This document shows positions 20,401 through 26,533 of a DNA stretch of 64,000 bases, in pieces. The stretch is taken from assembly GCF_014197755.1 (NCBI RefSeq), contig NZ_JACIGE010000007.1, forward strand, positions 62,001 to 126,000. The letters run 5' to 3'. Each line of letters begins with the position of its first letter. The first letter of the stretch is position 1. The notes beneath the pieces are model-generated. The model did no database searches, was not told the DNA's origin, and worked only from the letters and a program-made list of their open reading frames with translations. The translations under genes and the position numbers were made by a program. The stretch comes from Rhodocyclus tenuis (GTDB taxonomy: Bacteria; Pseudomonadota; Gammaproteobacteria; Burkholderiales; Rhodocyclaceae).

Positions 20401-21155
20401 CTGCACTCGCCGGCGACGAGTTCCGCATTCACTACCAGCCGATCGTCAACATGGCGAGCGGCCGCATCGACAAGGCCGAAGCACTGATCCGCTGGCAGCA
20501 TCCGCGGCGTGGTCTGGTCAGCCCGAGTGAATTCATCCCGCTGGCCGAGGAAAGCGGACTGATCAGCGAGATCGGCGAGTGGGTCTTCCGTAGCGCCGCC
20601 CGGCAACTCGCCGATTGGCGCAAACGTGTCCACGCCACGCTGCAGATCAGCATCAACAAGTCGCCGGTGCAATTCCGCAACAAGGACATCAATCTCGATA
20701 CCTGGTTCGGCTTGCTCGCAGAGCTGGATCTGCCCGGCGGCAGTCTGGTCGTCGAGATCACCGAAGGACTGCTGATGGAAGCGAGTCCGCTGATCAGGAA
20801 GAAGCTGCTCGCCTTCCGCGACGCCGGCGTACAGGTCTCGCTCGACGACTTCGGCACCGGCTATTCGTCGCTCTCCTACCTGAAAAAGTTCGACATCGAC
20901 TACGTCAAGATCGACCAGTCATTCGTGCGCAATCTGGCGCCCGACTCGGACGATCTGGCACTGTGCGAAGCGATCATCGTCATGGCGCACAAACTCGGCA
21001 TCGAAGTGATTGCCGAAGGCGTCGAAACCGCCGCGCAACGTGATCTGCTGGCCAGCGCCGGCTGTGACTATGGCCAGGGATTCCTCTTCGCCAAGGCGTT
21101 GTCGGCCGACGATTTCGAGCGCTGCCTGATCGACTCGCGGACAACTGCCGACTGA
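17478..21155 (+). CDS. six-PAS GGDEF-EAL signalling protein
   Basis: A 1225-residue c-di-GMP protein. About six PAS-type sensor segments occupy residues 30-810 (boundaries near 160, 310, 435, 555 and 685), several ending in the typical DISERKRAE or DITEQKRAE linkers. The GGDEF domain (about 815-985) has an intact active site with G873-F877 and DPLTGLPNRR. The EAL domain (about 990-1220) has E1001-L1003, the DDFGTGYSSLSYLKKF loop and EGVET, so both making and breaking c-di-GMP look chemically possible. No membrane helix or signal peptide is visible; it should be cytoplasmic. The start is uncertain: TTG at 17478 with GGGAA upstream is the best candidate, and no in-frame ATG occurs before the second PAS. 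A bidirectional terminator follows. Confidence 0.88.
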   Translation: MPYRAVPPIAKPSPTATDGTTPVLREEPTREQLLALGATIPGVLYQFALAADGRWCFLYLSDGIEALYEVSAAEAYADPDALSSCILEEDRAGQRESILHAVTTRSAWRHDYRIRTRSGSVKWVRGDSLPELKDDGSVIWNGILIDVSERHRLLESLADSEAFNATILNSLSEHIAVLDENGVIVAVNEAWKRFALENGGSEAVAASIGLNYCQVCNKSSGQPKGDEAIAARVGILGVIAGHLPEFSLEYPCDSPTQQRWFSMRVYPLAPPRRGAVVAHLDITRSKLAEEALRESEHNLRLAQASARMGDFRVDLQSGRWQSSPGVDAILGIGTQFDYTIENWRLLLHPDHRQQAVDRYRQAVGEARHVSLECALARSVNGELRWIAAEGDVECDGDGRPQRLVGTVQDISERKRAEATQLRTIFDAAPTGMLLVSEDGHVRLANAVAARMFDYPLAELLGIDINCLTPARGAHRRHIAEFWHGGKASTNGPNRELVARRRDGSDFPVEINLSPITLDGARAVITSISDISARKRDEALLRSSEERLELAIRAGGIGIWEWRINEDCLIWDDAMFDLYGIRREDFSGELESWKKTIHYDDLERTTREFLDARNGKTEFDSEFRIRQLDGTVRYIKAAARLMVDETGHPQSLLGANWDVTEEKHVAEELQLAATVYEAIGEAILVADASDTVIAVNPAFTRLTGFSAEEAIGQKTSLLKSGRHDAGFYRAMWQALEKHGHWEGEIWNRRKNGEIYPEWLMISTVRNSDGKVRCRVAMFSDITEQKRAEQAIWQEANFDPLTGLPNRRMLRDRLDQELKKAHRARLPLAVLFLDLDHFKEVNDTLGHGMGDLLLCEAARRISQCVREADTVSRFGGDEFTILLGELEDRSSIDRIAQDILQRVAKPFLLQEEKAYVSASIGVTIYPDDADSIDELLKNADQAMYAAKQSGRNRFSYFTPAMQERALKRMHLLRDLRTALAGDEFRIHYQPIVNMASGRIDKAEALIRWQHPRRGLVSPSEFIPLAEESGLISEIGEWVFRSAARQLADWRKRVHATLQISINKSPVQFRNKDINLDTWFGLLAELDLPGGSLVVEITEGLLMEASPLIRKKLLAFRDAGVQVSLDDFGTGYSSLSYLKKFDIDYVKIDQSFVRNLAPDSDDLALCEAIIVMAHKLGIEVIAEGVETAAQRDLLASAGCDYGQGFLFAKALSADDFERCLIDSRTTAD

Positions 21156-21220
21156 GCAATACCGGCCGCGAGCCTGATGGCGGCGGCCGGCAGAGCAATC
21201 ATCAGGCGCAACACGCACGT

Positions 21221-21246
21221 AAAAAAACCCGCCGCAGCGGGTTTTT
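21221..21246. terminator. bidirectional intrinsic terminator
   Basis: A 7-base A tract, stem CCCGC / GCGGG around a CGCA loop, then a 5-base T tract. Read from either strand it is a GC hairpin followed by a U-run, so it can end both the PAS-GGDEF-EAL transcript and the rhlE transcript, which converge here. Confidence 0.85.
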
Positions 21247-21290
21247 CATTGCGAACCGATCAGCTCGCAGCGCTTGACGCGACGCCTGTC

Positions 21291-22724
21291 TCAGCGCGTG
21301 CCGAAAGCGCGGCGGCCACCGTCGCGGTGTGCGGCGTGATCGTGCGACTCGCGCGATACCGGGCGCGGGTGCCCGTCACGCGTCGCACCACCACCCCAGC
21401 CACCGCCACGCGGCGCGTCGCTACGCGCAGCCGGCTTGCCGTAGGAACGGCCTTCGCCACCCTTCCAGCCCGGCTTGCCACCGGGCGAGCGCGGCGCCGA
21501 CGAGGCGCGGCGCGTCGGTTCGAAGCCGACCACGACGTTGACCGGGATCGCCTGCTGCGTGAAGCGCTCGATCTTGCGCACTGCGAACTGCTCGCCATGG
21601 TTGACCAGCGAGATGGCCAGACCGTTGCGGCCGGCACGACCGGTACGGCCAATGCGGTGCACGTAGTCCTCGGCAAACTTCGGCAGGTCGAAATTGAAGA
21701 CGTGCGTGATCGTCGGCACGTCGATGCCGCGGGCGGCGACGTCGGTCGCCACCAGCACGCGCACCTGGCCGCGACGCAGCGCATTGAGCGTGCGGTTGCG
21801 CGCACCCTGCTGCATGTCGCCATGCAGCGCTGCGGCGGCAAAACCGGCAACGGTCAGACGATCGGCGATGGTATCGGCATCACGCTTGGTTGCCGTGAAC
21901 ACGATCGCCTGGTCGATGGAAACGTCGCGCAGCAGGTGGTCGAGCAGGCGATTCTTGTGCGCCAGATCGTCGACGAAGTGCAGACGCTGTTCGATGTTGT
22001 CGTGGCGGGCAGCGACGGCAGTCGCCTGCACGGCCAGCGCGTCGCGGGTGATGCGCCGCGCCATCTGGCCGACGACGCCGTCGAGCGTCGCCGAAAAGAG
22101 CAGTGTCTGGCGCGTCGCCGGCGTTGCCGCGACGATGCGTTCGATGTCGTCGATGAAGCCCATGTCGAGCATGCGGTCGGCTTCGTCGAGCACCAGCGTT
22201 TCCAGCTGCGAGAAATCGATCTTGCCCGATTCCATGTGGTCGATCAGGCGACCCGGCGTCGCCACCAGGATTTCCGGATTGCGCGATAGCAGTTGCATCT
22301 GCTTCGGGTAGGGCATGCCGCCGAGGATGGCAACGGCGCGCACCTGGCGCAGCGTCGAACCGTACTTTTCGGCAGCGGCAGTAACTTGCAGCGCGAGTTC
22401 GCGCGTCGGTGCCAGCACCAGCATTTTCGGCTGCGCGGCGGTGAAGCGCGGACGCTCGCCGCGGCTGCGTTGCGACTGGCGTTCCTGGTTCGGCGTGCGT
22501 TGCGCGGCGGTCTGCGGCGTGTCGACACGGGTGGCAAAGCGGTGCAGCGCCGGCAGCAGGAAAGCCGCGGTCTTGCCGGAACCGGTTTGCGAGGAAACCA
22601 TCAGGTCGCGGCCGGCGATGGCCGCCGGAATGGCTTGCTCCTGAACCGGAGTAGGATCGGTATAGCCCGCGTCGGCGAGCGCCTTGAGGACGGCCGTGTG
22701 CAGGCCGAGATCAGCAAAGGTCAT
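21291..22724 (-). CDS. rhlE: RhlE-type DEAD-box RNA helicase
   Basis: A 477-residue ATP-dependent RNA helicase. Motifs in order: Q motif FADLGLHTAVLKALADAGY with TPVQEQAIP, Walker A SSQTGSGKT, PTRELALQ, TPGR, DEAD in LVLDEADRMLDMGF, SAT, IVFTATKRDAD, VATDVAARGID and HRIGRTGRAG. The C-terminal tail from about residue 400 is Gly/Arg/Ser-rich and basic, as in RhlE proteins, and probably binds RNA. A basic insertion (about residues 70-95) sits between motif I and PTREL. These proteins act in ribosome assembly and RNA decay, often at low temperature. The ATG at 22724 has only a weak GAAAG element. A long leader and candidate promoter lie upstream. Confidence 0.93.
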   Translation of the reverse strand: MTFADLGLHTAVLKALADAGYTDPTPVQEQAIPAAIAGRDLMVSSQTGSGKTAAFLLPALHRFATRVDTPQTAAQRTPNQERQSQRSRGERPRFTAAQPKMLVLAPTRELALQVTAAAEKYGSTLRQVRAVAILGGMPYPKQMQLLSRNPEILVATPGRLIDHMESGKIDFSQLETLVLDEADRMLDMGFIDDIERIVAATPATRQTLLFSATLDGVVGQMARRITRDALAVQATAVAARHDNIEQRLHFVDDLAHKNRLLDHLLRDVSIDQAIVFTATKRDADTIADRLTVAGFAAAALHGDMQQGARNRTLNALRRGQVRVLVATDVAARGIDVPTITHVFNFDLPKFAEDYVHRIGRTGRAGRNGLAISLVNHGEQFAVRKIERFTQQAIPVNVVVGFEPTRRASSAPRSPGGKPGWKGGEGRSYGKPAARSDAPRGGGWGGGATRDGHPRPVSRESHDHAAHRDGGRRAFGTR

Positions 22725-22958
22725 GATTTCTTTCGTGGTTGAAGCACGCCGCGGACGGACGGATTCCGGCGCTTGCGCGAGATACGCAACGCCAACCAAC
22801 GAAATGACCGAGGGAATCTCGGGGGGATTTCGGCACAACAGCTTTGTGCCGGATCGGCTGTCGAAATGTCGACGCCAGGAGGCAGGAGGGCTTGGGGGCC
22901 AGGTTCGCGATGCTTGCTCTGTCTGGCGCGGAACAACCGTCACCGAACAGAGGCGCGC

Positions 22959-22988
22959 AGTGTAGCGGGACGCGTGCGACAAGTCCAA
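22959..22988 (-). promoter_or_regulatory. candidate rhlE promoter
   Basis: On the minus strand TTGGAC (22988-22983) and TACACT (22964-22959) are 18 bases apart, a moderate sigma-70 match. Transcription would start near 22952, giving a leader of about 230 bases before rhlE. The -35 box is poor (3 of 6). Confidence 0.35.
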
Positions 22989-23016
22989 CACTACTTGCCA
23001 AAACACGACAGGCGAC

Positions 23017-23547
23017 TCAGCCGAGTGGTGCGAAAACCTCGGTGACGAGCACGCGCTGACCGGCAAAGACGAAATCCGAACGCCGCGCCCAGAGCGTGCG
23101 CTGCGCGGTGCCGACAAGCGCCGTCGCCGGTGCGAACAGCGGATGACGCCGGTCGATGCGGCAGAAAGTCATTTCGCCGCGGGCAAAGCGCGGATGCGTG
23201 AACAGCAGCGAACCCAGCGAGCGGGCACCCAGGCGCGCCAGCCAGCGGGTCAGCGCCCCGCGCGGCTGCAGCGGCAGCACGGTATGGGCAAAGGCCACGA
23301 TGCGCCCGTCGCAGTAGAGCGCGACTTCGCGCACATGCACGCGCTTACGCGCGTCGATGGCGAGTGCGGCGGCCTCGTCGGGCGTCGGTAGCGCCTGCGT
23401 CTGGCGCAACACCCGCAGCGAAAAGCGGCCGTGCGCGCGGATGCGCGCGGTCAGTGAGCCACGGTAAAGCAGCCAGCGACGAAAAGGGGCACTGTCAGGA
23501 GCGTGCGTCAGCGTTGTCCGCCAACGGCGGGCGAGTCGGATCGTCAT
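23017..23547 (-). CDS. ubiC: chorismate lyase
   Basis: A 176-residue UbiC-family enzyme, which splits chorismate into 4-hydroxybenzoate and pyruvate, the first committed step of ubiquinone synthesis. Family features: WLLYRGSLTARIRA near residue 25, the VREVALYCDGRIVAFAHTVLP strand pair, LGARSLGSLLFTHPRFARGEM with the active-site arginine and glutamate, and the ending RRSDFVFAGQRVLVTEVFAP. Length agrees with the family (about 165-190). It is followed by the DUF192 gene upstream on the same strand with a gap of 8 bases, so the two are co-transcribed. Confidence 0.85.
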   Translation of the reverse strand: MTIRLARRWRTTLTHAPDSAPFRRWLLYRGSLTARIRAHGRFSLRVLRQTQALPTPDEAAALAIDARKRVHVREVALYCDGRIVAFAHTVLPLQPRGALTRWLARLGARSLGSLLFTHPRFARGEMTFCRIDRRHPLFAPATALVGTAQRTLWARRSDFVFAGQRVLVTEVFAPLG

Positions 23548-23555
23548 GCGCGAAA

Positions 23556-24008
23556 CTATTGCGGGCGGGGAGAACGCTCGACGCCGGCGATGCGCGCCCC
23601 CGGAGATATACCGCGTCCGGCGAACCAGCCCCGGTTCATTTCCAGCGCAAAACGCGCCGGCTGCGCCGCACAGTGATTGCTCTCGGTCTGCGGCTCCATG
23701 TCCTCGATATTGAGGACGCGGCCTTCGTCGTCAAGGAATGCCACCGACAGCGGCAGCAGGGTGCTCTTCATCCACATGCAGTGGCGCGCGCGCTGCGGAA
23801 AAACGAAGAGCATGCCATGGTTGGTCGCCATGCTCTGCCGCTGCATCAGCCCCTGCATGCGCATCGGCTGATTGAAGGCCACTTCGGCTTCAATGCGGTA
23901 GAAACCCGCGCTGAGTTCGATTTGCGGGAAATCGCCGGCAGCGGCAGGCAAAGCCAGGCAGCCGGCGACGAACAGGCCGGCAAGCCAGCGCCAGATCGGC
24001 TTGATCAT
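23556..24008 (-). CDS. secreted DUF192 protein
   Basis: A 150-residue protein with a clear N-terminal signal peptide (WLAGLFVAGCLALPAAAG) and one DUF192 domain: EAEVAFNQPMRMQGLMQR, GMLFVFPQRARHCMWMKST, LPLSVAFLDDEGRVLNIEDM and a final ALEMNRGWFAGRGISPG. DUF192 proteins are small exported or membrane-bound proteins of unknown biochemical role. The cysteines C96 and the one in SNHCAAQPARFA are conserved in type but no reaction is known. It lies 8 bases upstream of ubiC in the same direction. Confidence 0.85.
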   Translation of the reverse strand: MIKPIWRWLAGLFVAGCLALPAAAGDFPQIELSAGFYRIEAEVAFNQPMRMQGLMQRQSMATNHGMLFVFPQRARHCMWMKSTLLPLSVAFLDDEGRVLNIEDMEPQTESNHCAAQPARFALEMNRGWFAGRGISPGARIAGVERSPRPQ

Positions 24009-24090
24009 CGAAACCTCCGGTTGATAAGCGGCATGGGGAACACGATCAGGCAGGGCGGCTTCAGCAGCGGGGCGAACAGCGCCGGCAGCA

Positions 24091-24498
24091 TCAGCGCGGC
24101 GGAGTCACCGGCTTGTGCCGGCGCTTGGCATGGACACCCTTGCGGCCGGCCGGCTGAACGCGTGTCGCGTGCGTCGCGGCGGCCGGCGCGGCGGACTTCT
24201 GCGGCTTGGCGGCGGCGCTCTTGCGCGACGACGGCGCGGCGGACTGGCCGGCCTTGCTCGCCGGACGGTTTACCGAACGCTTCTGGTCGACGGTTTTCTT
24301 CTGAGCAGCAGTCGTTTTGGCGGCTACCGGCGCGCGCGCGTCGGCAGGCGGCACAGGCATTGCCGGATTGGCGACGCTGCTGCCTTTGCCTGCCGCTTCC
24401 GCACTCTCCGGACTGTCGGCAACTTTCGGCACCGCGCCGGCAATTGCGGTAGCACCGAACAACAGAAGCGCCGACAGCGCCAACAGGGTCTTCTTCAT
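24091..24498 (-). CDS. secreted Ala/Lys/Pro-rich protein of unknown function
   Basis: A 135-residue protein with a typical signal peptide (KKTLLALSALLLFGATAIAGA). The remainder is low complexity, dominated by Ala, Lys, Pro, Ser and Arg, with KTTAAQKK, SSRKSAAAKPQKS and a basic end GRKGVHAKRRHKP. It is strongly positively charged, contains no cysteine in the mature part and should be largely disordered. It could bind nucleic acid, LPS or peptidoglycan outside the cytoplasm; nothing in the sequence decides this. Its ATG overlaps the stop of the pseudouridine synthase gene in an ATGA, so the two are translated together. Confidence 0.65.
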   Translation of the reverse strand: MKKTLLALSALLLFGATAIAGAVPKVADSPESAEAAGKGSSVANPAMPVPPADARAPVAAKTTAAQKKTVDQKRSVNRPASKAGQSAAPSSRKSAAAKPQKSAAPAAATHATRVQPAGRKGVHAKRRHKPVTPPR

Positions 24499-25232
24499 GA
24501 GTTCTTCCTTTTCGTTCGCGGCGGCGTCGTGCCGGGACCAGCTGCGTGCGCTGCTGGCGGCCGTCGCTGACCGCCGCTGCGCGCGACGCGTTGGCGCCGC
24601 TCACTGTCCGCCAGCGGCGCAAGAGGCGGCAGGCCAAGCTCGGCGGCCGTGAGCAGGCGCCATTCGCCGGGCGCCAGCCCGGCGGTCGTCGCCGGGCCGA
24701 CAGCATAGCGAAAGAGGCGCAAGGTGGGAAACCCGACGCTGGCCGTCATGCGCCGCACCTGGCGGTTGCGGCCCTCGCGAATGATGATCTCGAGCCACGA
24801 GGTCGGCTTGTCACGGCGAAAGCGGATCGGTGGCTCGCGCGGCGGCAGCTCCGGCTCGGGAATGCGCCTGACCGCGGCCGGCCGTGTCGTGAAGTCGGCG
24901 TAGCAGACACCGCGACGCAAGGCAGCCAGTGCCGCCTCGTCGGGCTCGCCCTCGACCTGGACCCAGTAGGTTTTCGCCAGCTTGTAGCGCGGGTCGGCGA
25001 TGCGCGCCTGCAGTGCACCGTCATCGGTGAGCAGCAGCAGCCCCTCGCTGTCGGCGTCGAGTCGCCCGGCAACGTAGACGCCGGGCAGCGCGATATAGCC
25101 AGCCAGCCCCGGCCAGCGCCCTTCGGCGGTGAACTGGCTGAGCACGCCATAGGGCTTGTTGAAGAGGACGATCCGCGACAAGGAGGGAGGATTGCGCCGG
25201 ACATCTGCTGCCGCCGACAGCGGGCGGCGCAA
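24495..25232 (-). CDS. rluE: RsuA/RluE-family rRNA pseudouridine synthase
   Basis: A 245-residue enzyme that isomerises a uridine in rRNA to pseudouridine; the closest type is RluE (23S rRNA). It shows VLFNKPYGVLSQF, the catalytic aspartate in AGRLDADSEGLLLLTDDGAL, KTYWVQVEGEPD, and the late signature IREGRNRQVRRMTASVGFPTLRLFRYAVGP. There is no S4 domain before the catalytic part, as in RluE. The C-terminal 45 residues are a basic Pro/Arg-rich tail. No ATG is available; TTG at 25232 or TTG at 25181 are the possible starts and neither has a clear ribosome site. The stop overlaps the start of the secreted Ala/Lys-rich gene. Confidence 0.83.
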   Translation of the reverse strand: MRRPLSAAADVRRNPPSLSRIVLFNKPYGVLSQFTAEGRWPGLAGYIALPGVYVAGRLDADSEGLLLLTDDGALQARIADPRYKLAKTYWVQVEGEPDEAALAALRRGVCYADFTTRPAAVRRIPEPELPPREPPIRFRRDKPTSWLEIIIREGRNRQVRRMTASVGFPTLRLFRYAVGPATTAGLAPGEWRLLTAAELGLPPLAPLADSERRQRVARSGGQRRPPAAHAAGPGTTPPRTKRKNS

Positions 25233-25313
25233 CTGCCGGGCAAGGCACCTGCAAAGGAGAGCTGCTCATTGTACCCGCGGGCGGGCGCGGCTGCGTCGTG
25301 CCGCCTCAGCCGT

Positions 25314-26174
25314 TCACGCCGCCGGCGGCGAATCGTAGAAATGGGCGGAGGCGCGGTTCGCCGCTTCGATGCGCGCAAACAGCAGATCGGCGCTGTCATC
25401 CCAGCGCAGGCCGAGCGCATCGCAGCATTGCTGCGACAGCGCGCTGACGCGCGCGTAGTCGCCGCCGAGATCGAGCGCATTGCTAAGCACGTTGGCGACA
25501 TGCAGCAACGGCACCAGCGGCACCGACAGCGCCGTATCAGGACAGTGGTGATAGCGGATGGCGACGCAGACCTGCATCGGCAGCCCCCAGCTGTCGGCCA
25601 GCCAGGCGCCGATGGTCGCGTGATCGACGCCGAAGCGCTCGCGTTCGGCGGCCTCGATTGTCGTCGACCGCGTCTTCGCTTCCTCCCAGGCCGAGAGGAA
25701 AGCCGCCGGCTGGAAGCGGCACAGCCAGACCTGACCGATATCGTGGAGCAGGCCGGCGACCAGCGCCGGCACCGCTGGCAGGCCGAGATGCAGCGCCAGC
25801 TGTTCGGCGCAGACACCGGTCGCCGCGCCGTGCTGCCACAGCCCCGGCAACACGCCGGCCGGCAGCAGGCCGTGCACGAAACCGGTGAGCTTGCTCTTGA
25901 TCACCTCTTCGCGCAGCTGCGCCAGCCCGATCAGCGCGATGGCGGTGTACAGATTGAAGATCGAGTCATCGCGACGCGAACGACTGGCCGCGACATTCGC
26001 CAGATGCAGGACACGGGCCACCAGCACCGGATCGCGCGCGACCAGTTTTTCGAGCACGCCGAGGTTTGACTCCGGATCGTCGAGCGTGGCGAAAATTTCG
26101 CTGATGACGCGCGGAAACACCGGCAGCAGATCGCGGCTGGCGACCACCTCCTCGCGGAGCAGCTTGTGCGACAT
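25314..26174 (-). CDS. HDOD-domain signalling protein
   Basis: A 286-residue protein consisting mainly of an HDOD domain (about residues 15-215), the catalytically uncertain relative of HD phosphohydrolases. Typical stretches are LLPVFPRVISEIFATLDDPESNLGVLEKLVARDPVLVARVLHLAN, IFNLYTAIALIGLAQLREEVI, GLLHDIGQVWLCRF and HATIGAWLADSWGLP. The LHDIGQ segment resembles the HD metal motif, and a further YHHCPDTA follows. HDOD proteins act in signal transduction, often beside EAL and receiver proteins as here. Its ATG comes 2 bases after the stop of the upstream 118-residue gene, and it is the last gene of a minus-strand operon that starts near 29.8 kb. Confidence 0.85.
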   Translation of the reverse strand: MSHKLLREEVVASRDLLPVFPRVISEIFATLDDPESNLGVLEKLVARDPVLVARVLHLANVAASRSRRDDSIFNLYTAIALIGLAQLREEVIKSKLTGFVHGLLPAGVLPGLWQHGAATGVCAEQLALHLGLPAVPALVAGLLHDIGQVWLCRFQPAAFLSAWEEAKTRSTTIEAAERERFGVDHATIGAWLADSWGLPMQVCVAIRYHHCPDTALSVPLVPLLHVANVLSNALDLGGDYARVSALSQQCCDALGLRWDDSADLLFARIEAANRASAHFYDSPPAA

Positions 26175-26176
26175 GG

Positions 26177-26533
26177 CTACTGGCTCCGGTAAGCCAGCAC
26201 ACGCTCGAACAAGGCCGCCAGCGCCGGCTGGCCAAGATCGGCGCCGGCGAAGATCGCCTCGACGCTGGCGCGCACGAAGGCCGCGGCGGCGGCGATTTCT
26301 TCATCGCTGCGCGCATCCGGCACGACGATGCGGACCAGATCGGTGCGACTGCTGACGAGTTGCTGCACGTCCTCCGGGGTCAGTACTTGGCCGTCCGGCA
26401 GACGGTGGCGGACGATGTTGCGCTCGGCAAAGTCGAGCGACTCAGCCAGGGCCATTCCCGGTGCGAGTTGCTCGACCGGCAGATAGCGCAGGCGCGATCG
26501 GCCCGGTTTTTGGGCAGCGACGCAATCATCCAT
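26177..26533 (-). CDS. small protein resembling the N-terminal leader domain of HD-GYP proteins
   Basis: A 118-residue soluble protein. The segment from residue 14 (RLRYLPVEQLAPGMALAESL, then VRHRLPDGQVLTPEDVQQL) matches the small beta-rich domain found in front of many HD-GYP and HDOD proteins, where the pattern is V..L..GM.LAE followed by G..LT...I..L. A helical part follows. The HD-GYP or HDOD domain itself is absent here, but a separate HDOD gene begins 2 bases downstream. The pair may thus be a split version of a normally single protein. The ATG overlaps the stop of the GGNEF-EAL gene by 8 bases. Confidence 0.65.
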   Translation of the reverse strand: MDDCVAAQKPGRSRLRYLPVEQLAPGMALAESLDFAERNIVRHRLPDGQVLTPEDVQQLVSSRTDLVRIVVPDARSDEEIAAAAAFVRASVEAIFAGADLGQPALAALFERVLAYRSQ

